From: Calothrix sp. PCC 7103
GTDB lineage: Bacteria; Cyanobacteriota; Cyanobacteriia; Cyanobacteriales; Nostocaceae
DNA length: 64,000 nucleotides
Direction: 5' to 3'
NCBI RefSeq assembly: GCF_000331305.1
Contig: NZ_KB217478.1
Location: 3,809,315-3,873,314, forward strand
A program made the position numbers and the translations under genes. Shown piece by piece: positions 55,227 through 64,000 of this stretch (position 1 is its first letter; the number at the start of each line of letters is the position of its first letter). Below the pieces are notes generated by a model, which did no database searches, was not told the origin of the DNA, and saw only the letters and a list, made by a program, of their open reading frames with translations.

Positions 55227-57746
55227 ATGACTAAACGCAACACTATTGATTTTCTCGAATATCTGTTGTTGGGACTCTGTATATGGGGCGCGTTCGCAGC
55301 GTTCATCAGTCAAGAGTACTCTTACGCCATTTTTCCCCTAACTCTTGCTATTGCATTAAATGTAGCCAATCAACAGCGTCTACGCTTTTTACAACGTTCC
55401 TGTGAAAACTCAATCGGACAATTAGGACAACCTAACCCCCAATTAAGCTTAACTCAACAGCAAGTTGAGCAACTGCGTAACCAAGAAAAACAAGATATAG
55501 AAGCAATCAACTTACGCTTAAAACAAATAGAATCGTTTCGTATTGAAATTTTTAAAACTCAGCAAACCCAGCAGAACACCGTGAATGCTATCAACCTGCG
55601 CTTGGCTCAAATTGACAATATTGCCCAGCAGTTAAACACTACACAACGACTATTAGAGGAAATGCGCTCCTCACAGCAGCAGAATATTGATTCTATAAAT
55701 CAGAGATTAACGCAACTCGATGTTTTAACCAAACAAGCAAACCCAAATGCGCTTAATCAACGTTTGACTCAAATCGATAATATTGCCCAGCAATTAAATG
55801 CAACACAGCAGTATCTTGAACAGTTACGGCAAAACCAGGTACAAAACGTCAATATTATTAATCAGCGCTTAACTCAAATCGATGGTTTTACACAACAGCT
55901 AAATTCAACAAAGCAACAGGTTGAGCAGTTATATAACCAGCAAATAAACATTCAAGAAATTAATCAGCGTTTTGCTCAGGTAGATAATGTGACACAACAA
56001 GTAGTGAATACGCAAAAGCAACTAGAGGAAATGCAAAAAAGCCAACAGCAAAACGTGCAAGCGATAAATCAAAGATTAGCCCAAATCGACTCACTGACTC
56101 GACAAATCAACACAAACTCAAATAAACAAGCAGAGCAATACCAAACAAATCAGCAACTCAACATTACTGCATTAGTAAGTGGATTTAACCAACAACTAAG
56201 TGCAACACAACAGCAAATTGAAGAATTACAAAAAAACCAGCAGCAAAATACAGAAAATATTAATCATAAATTATCAGCATTAGATATATTTACTACAGAA
56301 CTAAGCTCTACATTAGCCAAACAAATCGAGCAGTTACAAACGAATCAACAAGTTAATGTAAATGCAATTAACCAGCGATTAGCACAAATAGATAATATCG
56401 CGCAAAATTTCAATTGGATTCGCACTTCAATTCAAGAGCTACAGCAAACTCAGCAGCAAGCGAATCAAAAAACGCAAGAAGACATCTCGCAAATAAAATC
56501 TCAAATAGCACAACTATCAGGTAGACTTGAGCCAGAAAGTACAACTACTAAACCTTCCGTAAGTCAACTAGAAGCAAAAGCTAATGTAGCACCAACACTA
56601 TCTCAACCAACACTATCTCAACCAACCCTACCTCAACCAACCCTACCTCAACCAACACCACCTCAACCAACACCACCTCAACCAACACTATCTCAACCAA
56701 CCTCACCTCAACCAACACCACCTCAACCAACTACTACAAACCAACCTGTAATCTCAAATCAATCTGTATCTCCCCAACAAGTTACTACCTATCAACTTCC
56801 TACAACTCTCAAACAACATTCTGACTTAATATTATCAATAGCATTTAGTCCAGATGGAACATTACTAGCTAGCGGTAGTTGTGACGAAACAATAAATATT
56901 TGGAATTTAGTTAACCAAAAATACAATACAATTTCCGGACACAAACAAACATCGTCCTCTGGTGGAGTAAACTCGGTTGTATTTAGTCCCAATGGTCAAA
57001 TATTAGCTAGTGGTAGCGACGATGCAACAGTGAGATTATGGAATGTGCAAACCGGAGAAGCAATTAACACATTTAACGGACATGATGACCGAGTATACTG
57101 CGTTGCATTTAGTCCAGACGGTCGCATTATTGCCAGTGGTAGTAAAGACCAAACCGTTAAACTATGGACTATTGATGGTCGAGAAATTGATGTCCTCAAA
57201 GCTCATTCCGATGATGTCTTATGTTTAGCTTTTAGCCCAAACGGTAAAATATTAGCCAGCGGCGCCGGAGGGTATGATAATACAATTAAAATTTGGCACC
57301 TTGAGCAACATAAATTCTTAACTATCGCGCGACATACCGATGATGTCAGCGCACTTGCGAGTAGTCCAGACGGTAAAACCCTAGCAAGTGGCAGTTGGGA
57401 TAAAACAATTAAATTATGGAACTTAGAAAATGGTAGAGAAATTAATACCTTCACAGGACACGAAGACCGTGTTTATACCGTAGCGTTTAGCCCAAACGGT
57501 CGAGTTCTAGCAAGTGGCAGTCGTGATAAAACAGTAAGACTTTGGCAAGTTGATACAGGAACCTTACTAAAAACCTACACAGGACACGAAGACCGCGTAT
57601 TTACCGTCGCATTTAGTCCCGACGGAAAAATCCTCGCCACAGGTAGCGCAGACCGCACAATTATGCTGTTACCCGTTGGCGATATAGTCGGAAATGGCGC
57701 CGGTAGAACAAGTCAAATACCAAGACGAGGCAAAGTAAACGACTAG
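55227..57746 (+). CDS. Coiled-coil protein with C-terminal seven-blade WD40 propeller
   Basis: An 839-residue protein. Two hydrophobic helices at about 8-50 (LLLGLCIWGAFAAFISQEYS) probably anchor it. Residues 60-430 repeat a roughly 30-residue unit such as INQRLTQIDNIAQQLNATQQ, a long coiled coil. A Pro/Gln/Thr linker (QPTLPQPTPPQPT, about 452-500) leads to seven WD40 repeats (about 525-825) with very similar FSPDGxxLASGSxDxTIxLW cores. This gives a stalk with a binding head on the cytoplasmic side. The ligand is unknown. Next to a DnaJ gene on the same strand. Confidence 0.9.
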   Translation: MTKRNTIDFLEYLLLGLCIWGAFAAFISQEYSYAIFPLTLAIALNVANQQRLRFLQRSCENSIGQLGQPNPQLSLTQQQVEQLRNQEKQDIEAINLRLKQIESFRIEIFKTQQTQQNTVNAINLRLAQIDNIAQQLNTTQRLLEEMRSSQQQNIDSINQRLTQLDVLTKQANPNALNQRLTQIDNIAQQLNATQQYLEQLRQNQVQNVNIINQRLTQIDGFTQQLNSTKQQVEQLYNQQINIQEINQRFAQVDNVTQQVVNTQKQLEEMQKSQQQNVQAINQRLAQIDSLTRQINTNSNKQAEQYQTNQQLNITALVSGFNQQLSATQQQIEELQKNQQQNTENINHKLSALDIFTTELSSTLAKQIEQLQTNQQVNVNAINQRLAQIDNIAQNFNWIRTSIQELQQTQQQANQKTQEDISQIKSQIAQLSGRLEPESTTTKPSVSQLEAKANVAPTLSQPTLSQPTLPQPTLPQPTPPQPTPPQPTLSQPTSPQPTPPQPTTTNQPVISNQSVSPQQVTTYQLPTTLKQHSDLILSIAFSPDGTLLASGSCDETINIWNLVNQKYNTISGHKQTSSSGGVNSVVFSPNGQILASGSDDATVRLWNVQTGEAINTFNGHDDRVYCVAFSPDGRIIASGSKDQTVKLWTIDGREIDVLKAHSDDVLCLAFSPNGKILASGAGGYDNTIKIWHLEQHKFLTIARHTDDVSALASSPDGKTLASGSWDKTIKLWNLENGREINTFTGHEDRVYTVAFSPNGRVLASGSRDKTVRLWQVDTGTLLKTYTGHEDRVFTVAFSPDGKILATGSADRTIMLLPVGDIVGNGAGRTSQIPRRGKVND

Positions 57747-57794
57747 TTTGTTACAATATGTAGCATATAACTACATTACTGCCTGTGAACTACT

Positions 57795-58397
57795 ATGAGC
57801 GACCGCATAGATATTAATCGTGCATATGAAGTTCTCGGATTATCACCCGGTGCATCACAGGAAGAAATAAAACGTGCATACCGTCAACTAATAAAAATAT
57901 GGCATCCCGATAGTATTGTAGACCCAGTAAAAAAGCTCGAAGCTGAAGAAAGAACTAAAATAATCAATACAGCATATAGAACACTCAAATCATATATACC
58001 TACTACACCCCCGGCGCCTAAACCCAAACGTACTAAAGTAAATACCCAATCCAAAGCATCAAGCGCAGAGAGATTTTATCAATTAGGGGTTGCGAACGTA
58101 CAACTGAGCAAATACGAAGATGCCCTAAATGATTTTACCCAAGCAATTCGTCTCAACCCTCTTTATATAGAAGCATACAAATATAGAGGACTTGTTTGTT
58201 CGCAACTTGGCTTAGAACTGCGTGCGACTGCCGACTTAACAAAAGCTGCCGAACTCGAACGGCGCCTACACGGTAAACGTACCAAACCACCAGCGGCGCC
58301 AGCAAATTACAAATACTCATACTACCGTAAGCCTAAACCCTTTCATCAAAGGGTGTGCCAAGCCCTAAAAAGATTGTTTAGATTCAAAATACGTTAA
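57795..58397 (+). CDS. DnaJ-domain protein with TPR
   Basis: A 200-residue protein. J domain at residues 5-65 with the HPD motif intact ([12 protein letters not shown]), then a basic Pro-rich linker, a TPR pair ([25 protein letters not shown]-type [20 protein letters not shown]) and a basic tail. It would recruit DnaK to clients held by the TPR. It follows the WD40 gene by 48 bp and may be its partner in one operon. Confidence 0.88.
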   Translation: MSDRIDINRAYEVLGLSPGASQEEIKRAYRQLIKIWHPDSIVDPVKKLEAEERTKIINTAYRTLKSYIPTTPPAPKPKRTKVNTQSKASSAERFYQLGVANVQLSKYEDALNDFTQAIRLNPLYIEAYKYRGLVCSQLGLELRATADLTKAAELERRLHGKRTKPPAAPANYKYSYYRKPKPFHQRVCQALKRLFRFKIR

Positions 58398-58887
58398 CAA
58401 AACTTTATGTTATATATAAGCATTCACTATCAAATATATAAAGATAGTTGGCAAAAGTTTACAGAAAGTGAACAGCAATCACAAATGGTAAATATGTGAG
58501 ATTTCCTCAGAAAGAAGTGCTAACTTAAAAACATGGCACAGAGAAGTTCAGGTTTCAACAAGTCTTGATATTGATGTTAAAGCCAGTGCCACCTTGCTTT
58601 AATGTCGCCGCAATCACTGTTCTATAGTCGCATCCTTCGATAAATGTGTTTTCGCCTTAAGTTTCGTTTCATTCTTTTTGGAGGTTATTGAACGCACAGC
58701 CAAAAATGCCTGCCTAACTGTAAAAAAAAGGATGTACAGCATTATAGAAAACAAATTGCGATGTATTTGTCCACACTAGTAAAGTGATTCTCCTGCTAAT
58801 TTTTAACTACTACAAATTCATTCCACATATAGTAAACCGCTGTAAGCTACTGATGAAATTCGGTCGTAGCAAACAGCGGTTAACTTT
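58398..58887. other. Non-coding gap
   Basis: No credible gene. The DNA is not repeat-like apart from its right border, where a palindromic repeat begins. Possibly the remains of a lost gene. Confidence 0.4.
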
Positions 58888-58931
58888 GTAGAGATGCGAT
58901 TAATCGCGTCTCCGATTAATCGCGTCTCTAC
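58888..58931. repeat. Palindromic repeat with internal duplication
   Basis: GTAGAGATGCGATTAATCGC and then two copies of CGATTAATCGCGTCTC extend the palindrome seen at 23256, 40748 and 44423. The copy lies just behind the PEP-CTERM gene. Confidence 0.75.
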
Positions 58932-58933
58932 AT

Positions 58934-59662
58934 TTAATTCTTTTTACTTCTTAGTGCGGCGCCAACAACTAGCAGCGTACCTAAAATAACAGACGGTTCA
59001 GGAATTTCACGCATATTAGTACTAGATTTAGAATTTAATACAAATGCGCGTTCGACTGGTGCGCTGCTTCTCGACCAGTTCTTTAACTCTCCCAGGTAAG
59101 CACTCATGCCATTAGTGCCAAAACTTTTATCTGTTGTTTCCCAGTAAATTTCATCACGGTCCAAGTTACTAGAAAGGTGTAAACCCAACCAATAAGTAGT
59201 ATTGGCAGCTATTTTCACTAGCTTTTCTAAATCAAACGAGTAGCTATACTCGTCGTAATAATTAAACAGCGAACGATTTGTAGCTTGCTTTACTACATTA
59301 GCCCCAATACCTGAAACAAAAGGTTGTGTATCAGGTGTACCATTAATATCTTCAAATAAAGAATACTTAACAGTGCCATCCCATACAGATTTCGGCGCCT
59401 CAACAGTCCAAAACTGAATATTATCTAACAAGCTATCTTGGTTAACTGCAAAGTCTTCCGCTTGTATCCATAAAGTAGCCTCTCTTCCAGCAGTTAAACT
59501 AGGCGCCCCATTATCAAACAATACTTTTGGCTGTGTAGCAAGTGTTTGGGCGAATATACTTTGAGTCGCACTTGCCCTTCCAGTTTGTAAAAATCCTAAT
59601 GCAGCAAATAACACTCCAATACAAACAGGGAAGAACTTATGCGGAATAGTTAGCCGAGTCAT
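58934..59662 (-). CDS. PEP-CTERM sorting-domain protein
   Basis: A protein of about 242 residues. The start is the ATG at 59662, because AGGAGA lies about 8 bp upstream; the upstream extension to 59758 is not signal-like. Signal peptide from FPVCIGVLFAALGFLQTG with cleavage near ASA. The C-terminus has IPEPSVILGTLLVVGAALR then SKKN, the PEP motif, helix and basic end that exosortase systems process. The middle (about 50-200) is a beta-rich domain with WIQAEDFAVNQDSLLDNIQF. Likely delivered to the surface with the exopolysaccharide. Confidence 0.88.
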   Translation of the reverse strand: MTRLTIPHKFFPVCIGVLFAALGFLQTGRASATQSIFAQTLATQPKVLFDNGAPSLTAGREATLWIQAEDFAVNQDSLLDNIQFWTVEAPKSVWDGTVKYSLFEDINGTPDTQPFVSGIGANVVKQATNRSLFNYYDEYSYSFDLEKLVKIAANTTYWLGLHLSSNLDRDEIYWETTDKSFGTNGMSAYLGELKNWSRSSAPVERAFVLNSKSSTNMREIPEPSVILGTLLVVGAALRSKKN

Positions 59663-59947
59663 TGATTTTCTCCTGAAACCAGGTAATTTTACTGGTAGAC
59701 TTACCCGGCAGTAGTCGCGTGCTAGCATCCCCCTGTGGTAAACATACTTGTTTATCACTACTTAATAAATACAAGTTTTTACGTATAAATACATAACATA
59801 TAAGTTTATTCTAACCATTCCTATTCTAATATAAGCATTTCTTTTAGGCACTTAGCACTCAGCACGAGCGCACTTTCCTACTCTCCCCTTGCCCTCAAAG
59901 GCTAGATTGCGTCACAATAAAAATAAAAGTTGTAATTTGTCTTAACA

Positions 59948-61207
59948 ATGGCGCAAGTAAAAATCTCTCAAACTCTTGACACTCCTCAAATTACGACGAA
60001 CCCTAACGGTTATGACTACGACTTAGTAATCGTCGGTGGTGGAATTGTCGGTTTAACCCTAGCAAGCTCTCTTAAAGATTCAGGGTTAAATGTTTTGTTA
60101 ATCGAAGCTCGTGTAGAATCAGCAGCAGTAATGAAAGGACAAGCGTATGCAGTACATATGCTCTCTGCTTTAATTTACGAGGGAATAGGAGTTTGGAACA
60201 AGATTTTGCCCAATATAGAGACATATCGACGAGTACGTTTATCAGATGCAGATTATTCTGGCGTAGTAGAATTTAGCACTAGTGATATAAATAAAGATGA
60301 TTTGGGATATGTAGCAGAACACCAAGCACTGCTATATCCATTACAAGAATTTGTAAAAGACTGTCCCAACGTTACAGTACTTTGTCCAGCAGAAGTAATA
60401 GAGACACAATACCTAGCAGATGCTGCTGTCACAACTATTAAAGTCGCAGAGGAAACAAAAACGATACGTAGCAAATTAATAGTAGCGGCAGATGGTTCGC
60501 GTTCACGTATTCGTCAGGCTGCTGGAATTACAACCCGTGGTTGGAAATATTGGCAGTCGTGTATTGTGGCATTTGTCAAACCAGAAAAATCGCACAATCA
60601 AACTGCATACGAAAAATTTCAGCAAAGCGGACCCTTCGCGATATTACCATTACCAGGAAACCGTTGCCGAATAGTTTGGACGGCGCCACACGAAGAAGCG
60701 AAAGCATTATGTGCTATGAACGACACTGCATTTTTAGCCGAGTTACAAGCACGTTACGGCGACCACATGGGTAAACTAGAGTTGCTAGGAGAACGTTTTG
60801 TTTTCCAAGTGCAGTTAATGCAAAGCGATAAATACGTCAAAAACCGTTTAGCATTAGTTGGTGACGCTGCTCATAACTGTCACCCAGTTGGAGGACAAGG
60901 TTTAAATTTAGGCATTCGTGATGTCGCAGCATTAGCACAAGTCATCCAAGAAGCACATTCAAAAGGTGAAGATATAGGCAATATTAAAATCTTGAAAAAA
61001 TACGAACGCTGGCGCCAAATAGAAAACTTAGCAATATTAGGTTTCACAGATATATTAGATAGAATATTCTCCAATAACTTTTTACCTATAGTTATAGTAC
61101 GGCGCCTGGGTTTACTCGCAATGAAATATATACCTATAGTTAAAGTCCTCTCATTAAAACTAATGATTGGTTTACTAGGAAGAACGCCTAAACTAGCCCA
61201 GCGCTAA
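59948..61207 (+). CDS. UbiH/VisC-like FAD-dependent hydroxylase
   Basis: A 419-residue flavoprotein monooxygenase. The FAD Rossmann motif is DLVIVGGGIVGLTLASSL (residues 26-43), the DG motif is VAADGSRSRIRQ and the GD motif is ALVGDAAHNCHPVGGQGLNL. The family hydroxylates quinone rings; in cyanobacteria a role in quinone metabolism is plausible but unproven. Monocistronic by position, with promoter in 59663-59947. Confidence 0.9.
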   Translation: MAQVKISQTLDTPQITTNPNGYDYDLVIVGGGIVGLTLASSLKDSGLNVLLIEARVESAAVMKGQAYAVHMLSALIYEGIGVWNKILPNIETYRRVRLSDADYSGVVEFSTSDINKDDLGYVAEHQALLYPLQEFVKDCPNVTVLCPAEVIETQYLADAAVTTIKVAEETKTIRSKLIVAADGSRSRIRQAAGITTRGWKYWQSCIVAFVKPEKSHNQTAYEKFQQSGPFAILPLPGNRCRIVWTAPHEEAKALCAMNDTAFLAELQARYGDHMGKLELLGERFVFQVQLMQSDKYVKNRLALVGDAAHNCHPVGGQGLNLGIRDVAALAQVIQEAHSKGEDIGNIKILKKYERWRQIENLAILGFTDILDRIFSNNFLPIVIVRRLGLLAMKYIPIVKVLSLKLMIGLLGRTPKLAQR

Positions 61208-61260
61208 CCCCTAATTTTATTTTTAATGGGTATTACATGTTGTGAGATGGATATCACATC

Positions 61261-61286
61261 TTGTGGAACGGGCATCCGTGCCCGTC
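61261..61286. repeat. Intergenic hairpin repeat
   Basis: TTGTGGAACGGGCATCCGTG with GCCCGTC forms a GC-rich stem, same family as 40641 and 41687. Confidence 0.6.
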
Positions 61287-61361
61287 GCATATCCAACATA
61301 AAAACAATTAATCAGAAAAACTACTATTAATTTGATTAATTACTTCAAAAATTCTTTCCTC

Positions 61362-62114
61362 TTAGCTAATAATAGAAACCTTATATATCTTATTAATTTT
61401 TTCCAATTTCAAAACTTTGGAATTAGTTAAAAACTTCATAAAATTACCACCTAACTTCAGCTTTTTTAAAGCTTTAGTAACGCCTTCTTTATGACGAAGA
61501 TTATACTCCACCCCTAGCTTTGATAAATCAATTGTAGTTTTATCGGTGCCAAGAGAACGAATAATATCTAACAATTGCTTTTCAATTACTGCGCGGTTTC
61601 GGTCATCAGCCTGAGTATTAGAAGCTTTATTGTTTGCTTTATTAGTGGCATTAGTATTATTTTTAGCTTGTTGGTCAAATATTAATGTACTACCATTTGG
61701 ATATTTTATAACTTTAATTTTATTATCTTGTTTTATGACTCTATATACTTCCAACTCTTGTTGCAATAAGCAATTGCACAAACTTAGCATTACTGCATCT
61801 GAAGAACAAACAAAAACAGTTTTGGCTTTAGGATACAATTCGCGCAATTGACACCCAAAGGTAATCATTTTCCCGTCGGCTGCATCTTTGGCGCCAGGAA
61901 CTTGAATTAAGTCATATCCTCGTTCATACAGCGACTGGTCTACATTACCCAGCGTGCGCCAATTAGCGAAAGCTATTTTACAAGTAATTTGAAATAAAGA
62001 TTGCTTTTGCAAAAATCCTTCCATTTCTGGCGATAATTGAAGGTTTTCGGCATCAAGTAACAAAATCGCAATTCCTTTACTGCGAACAGTTGGCATTAGC
62101 TCCTGTATCATCAT
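61362..62114 (-). CDS. NYN-domain (PIN-like) putative RNase
   Basis: A 250-residue protein. NYN domain at about 15-145 with the acidic residues expected for metal-dependent nucleases: IAILLLDAENLQL, PGAKDAADGKMI and FVCSSDAVMLSL. A charged linker rich in Asn and Ala (about 150-170) leads to a C-terminal helical region (AVIEKQLLDIIRSLG to GVEYNLRHKEGVTKALKKL) that resembles an OST-HTH/LOTUS-like RNA-binding fold. It probably cuts or binds RNA. No toxin or antitoxin partner is seen. Confidence 0.82.
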   Translation of the reverse strand: MMIQELMPTVRSKGIAILLLDAENLQLSPEMEGFLQKQSLFQITCKIAFANWRTLGNVDQSLYERGYDLIQVPGAKDAADGKMITFGCQLRELYPKAKTVFVCSSDAVMLSLCNCLLQQELEVYRVIKQDNKIKVIKYPNGSTLIFDQQAKNNTNATNKANNKASNTQADDRNRAVIEKQLLDIIRSLGTDKTTIDLSKLGVEYNLRHKEGVTKALKKLKLGGNFMKFLTNSKVLKLEKINKIYKVSIIS

Positions 62115-62361
62115 ATCCAGTTGGATACCAAAATTATACCTTAAGTTTTAATCTATAAAATTGATATCCGCAAAACTACTAGTTAAATTGATTCGTGATT
62201 ATCTAGGGTAAGTAAAAACTGGAAATTAAACTTTTATAAATAATGTTAGTAATACCCCTGCTATTGGGAAAACTAAAAGCGTGGAAGTATATATATCTGA
62301 TACTTCATAGTCGCTGACATTATGGTCGAGCCAATTAAATCAGGGTATAGAGGTAATTACT

Positions 62362-62544
62362 GTGCAAAAATCTTTTAAAAAGCCCAAATTGATTAAAAAA
62401 ATACCCCTGCGTCTGCTTCTTGTTATCCCGTTTGTCTTGCAAGTTTTTGCATCTGTCGGACTAGTAGGATATTTCTCGTTTGTTCGAGGGCAAAAAGCAG
62501 TCAATAATCTGGCTAATCAGTTGATGGACAAAACAAGTCGTTAA
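62362..62544 (+). pseudogene. Histidine-kinase N-terminal fragment
   Basis: Encodes 60 residues, KIPLRLLLVIPFVLQVFASV and GLVGYFSFVRGQKAVNNLAN, the first membrane helix and start of the sensor domain of large cyanobacterial hybrid histidine kinases. The frame stops at 62544 next to a palindromic repeat; the remaining kinase is absent. Most likely a truncated gene left by a repeat-associated deletion. Confidence 0.72.
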
Positions 62545-62546
62545 AT

Positions 62547-62599
62547 GTAGAGACGTATAATCCGCTCGTATTTCTCGAAAAGATTAATCACGTCTCTAC
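62547..62599. repeat. Degenerate palindromic repeat
   Basis: GTAGAGACGTATAATCCGCT at the left and GATTAATCACGTCTCTAC at the right are a widened copy of the 28-bp palindrome family, directly after the kinase remnant. Confidence 0.65.
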
Positions 62600-62622
62600 A
62601 ACAAATGTCACGAAACAACTAT

Positions 62623-63402
62623 TTATTTTACATGTTGGTGTTCAACCTGCACTGGCGCCTCAGATAATTTCCTTGCCATATTCAAAAACTCAGAAGGCAA
62701 CATGACTACTGTAGTTGTATTATTCTCGGCGCCTACTTCTGTTAACATTTGTAAACGTCTTAACTCTAACGCGGCAGGATTCTGAGAAATTAATTTTGAA
62801 GCTTCAGCTAATTTAATCGAAGCTTCTTGTTCTGCGTCAGCTTTAATTATCCGCGCGCGTTTCTCACGAATAGCTTCCGCTTCTTTTGCCATCGCACGCT
62901 GCATCGAAGTAGGAATTTCAACATCTTTCATTTCCACCCGCTCGATAACTATACCCCACGGTTCGGTAATTTCATCAACGATTTCTTGAACTTTGACATT
63001 TATTTTGTCGCGGTTCTGTAATACGTCATCCAAAATATTCTGCCCAACCACGTTGCGTAAAGTCGTAAGTGCAGCTTGATATACAGCAACTTGATAATTC
63101 TCTACTTTGTTAATTGCTTTCGATGGGTCGAGAATTCGGTAGAACAGAACTGCATTGACACGAATTGTAACACTATCTGCAGTTACTGTTTCTTGCGGCT
63201 CAATATTTACTGTTTTTGTGCGGATATCAACTTGTGCTTTTTGATCGACAAAAGGTAATATCCAATACATTCCTGGTCCCATAACACCCTTAGTTCTACC
63301 TAAACGGAAAATAACTCCGCGTTGGTATTCTCTATCAAGCTTTATTCCTGATAAAGAAAGGATTATTAAGAAAGTGAAAAATGTACCTATAAGAGTTCCC
63401 AT
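62623..63402 (-). CDS. Slipin/stomatin-like SPFH protein
   Basis: A 259-residue protein. N-terminal membrane helix (LIGTFFTFLIILSLSGIKL), then an SPFH domain with EYQRGVIFRLGRTKGVMGPG, DIRTKTVNIEPQETVTADSV and LRNVVGQNILDDVLQNRDKI, and the closing coiled coil (AEAIREKRARIIKADAEQEA). These proteins form membrane microdomain scaffolds and often control a partner protease; no NfeD gene is seen beside it. Confidence 0.93.
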   Translation of the reverse strand: MGTLIGTFFTFLIILSLSGIKLDREYQRGVIFRLGRTKGVMGPGMYWILPFVDQKAQVDIRTKTVNIEPQETVTADSVTIRVNAVLFYRILDPSKAINKVENYQVAVYQAALTTLRNVVGQNILDDVLQNRDKINVKVQEIVDEITEPWGIVIERVEMKDVEIPTSMQRAMAKEAEAIREKRARIIKADAEQEASIKLAEASKLISQNPAALELRRLQMLTEVGAENNTTTVVMLPSEFLNMARKLSEAPVQVEHQHVK

Positions 63403-63681
63403 AGATGCTGACGTGATAAATGTATATCTTTATTTTATACTTCCTCTAATGGGTGAATATTAATACTCTCTTAAAACAAATTAATAAAGAAAATTTGTCA
63501 ATTGATCCCCAAATTGCACGGTAGATTGTAAACTGTGTAGAGGTCACTCGGATGTTAGTTTAAGGAGATATTAATGCCAATTATAAAATTGAGATTAAAA
63601 TTAAAATTTTAGAATTTGGTTCTCCTTGGCTCCAGTGATGCTAAAGTTGCATTCAATAAACGTCGTTTTCAGCGGGTCGAA

Positions 63682-64000
63682 ATGCTGAAGAAGCTACAAA
63701 AAAAGCAAATTTCTCTGATTGCGGGTGCTGGGTTGTGTGCCTTTCTAGCTGGAGCTTTAGTTTCAGCCCCTGAGATTGGCAAAAACTTTGGTAATTTGTT
63801 TAAATCTGGTAGGGACAAACCTGAACTCCTAACAGAGGAAACCAAAGCCAAATCAGCCGTACTACCTCTGGTTGTACAATCCCCGCAGGAACGGACGGCT
63901 AAACTTGAGGCTATTGCCAAAGGTTCTCCCTCAGATGACCGCAATCGCGCACGCTATCTTTTAGCCAGCGATTTAATTGAAAGTAAAGATGCCAAAAACG
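63682..64000 (+). CDS. Soluble lytic murein transglycosylase-like, 5' end only
   Basis: An ATG at 63682 opens a frame to the window edge. It starts MLKKLQKKQISLIAGAGLCA (basic stretch and membrane signal), then LPLVVQSPQERTAKLEAIAK and SPSDDRNRARYLLASDLIE, the superhelical repeat start of cyanobacterial Slt-type proteins. The catalytic SLT domain would lie beyond the window, so the call rests on the N-terminus only. Confidence 0.65.
   Translation, partial: MLKKLQKKQISLIAGAGLCAFLAGALVSAPEIGKNFGNLFKSGRDKPELLTEETKAKSAVLPLVVQSPQERTAKLEAIAKGSPSDDRNRARYLLASDLIESKDAKN

Noticed and set aside
59663-59758. N-terminal extension of the PEP-CTERM protein
   Set aside because: It would put a 32-residue non-hydrophobic stretch before the signal peptide, and a good ribosome site precedes the ATG at 59662.

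Overview
The window looks like a chromosomal segment of a filamentous, probably heterocyst-forming cyanobacterium (Nostocales-like). The evidence is indirect: a tocopherol cyclase, a GUN4-domain kinase, a COP23 protein, DM13 proteins, a PEP-CTERM protein, a two-partner secretion CHAT protein, many short palindromic repeats, and a tRNA-Arg(CCU) split by a group I intron of the cyanobacterial tRNA type. The usual cyanobacterial palindrome GCGATCGC was not seen. GGCGCC instead occurs about 85 times by my hand count, where a handful would be expected.

Layout. 1-9.95 kb (all minus strand) is an AT-rich polysaccharide island with glycosyltransferases, four methyltransferase-like proteins, a Wzy-like polymerase and a Wzx-like flippase. 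It has no GGCGCC and is probably imported. 10.5-15.3 kb holds the core of the same pathway: galE, a polyprenyl-phosphate sugar transferase and a Wzc-like tyrosine kinase. 15.6-25.4 kb holds an outer-membrane-type protein, a 1661-residue two-partner-secreted protein ending in a CHAT protease, a trypsin-like protein with all three catalytic positions altered, and the matching TpsB pore. A 5'-truncated TnpB element sits directly behind tpsB. 27-36 kb (minus strand) holds a Ser/Thr kinase with TPRs, a COP23 protein, two intact trypsin-like proteases, two FHA proteins (one fused to a flavoprotein), a small membrane protein and a DM13 protein. Four exported proteins of this region share a Pro-rich tail ending in LF or LW.

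36.3-40.5 kb is a decay zone: a response-regulator remnant, a DM13 lipoprotein, and a cellulose-synthase-like gene that has lost its catalytic core and carries an IscB element. 41-43 kb encodes two glycine-zipper proteins with amphipathic repeats. 43.7-53.1 kb carries ExoD, a DNA-binding protein, a GT39-like enzyme, a kinase-GUN4 fusion followed by a membrane-anchored PstS-like protein, PlsC, an AI-2E-type transporter, a DUF2288 protein and a YdcF protein. A 47-bp tandem repeat array and the intron-containing tRNA follow. 54-64 kb carries tocopherol cyclase, a coiled-coil WD40 protein, a DnaJ-TPR protein, a PEP-CTERM protein, a UbiH-like hydroxylase, a NYN-domain protein, a histidine-kinase remnant, a slipin and the start of a lytic transglycosylase.

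How it fits together. The first 15 kb plausibly builds and exports an exopolysaccharide. The 16-36 kb stretch is the best candidate for an undescribed system: a kinase (phosphothreonine writer), FHA proteins (readers), a redox enzyme and a set of exported proteases and pseudoproteases with a common C-terminal tail, next to a secreted CHAT protease. Functional links between these genes are inferred from neighbourhood only. All readings come from the sequence by eye; no database search was run.
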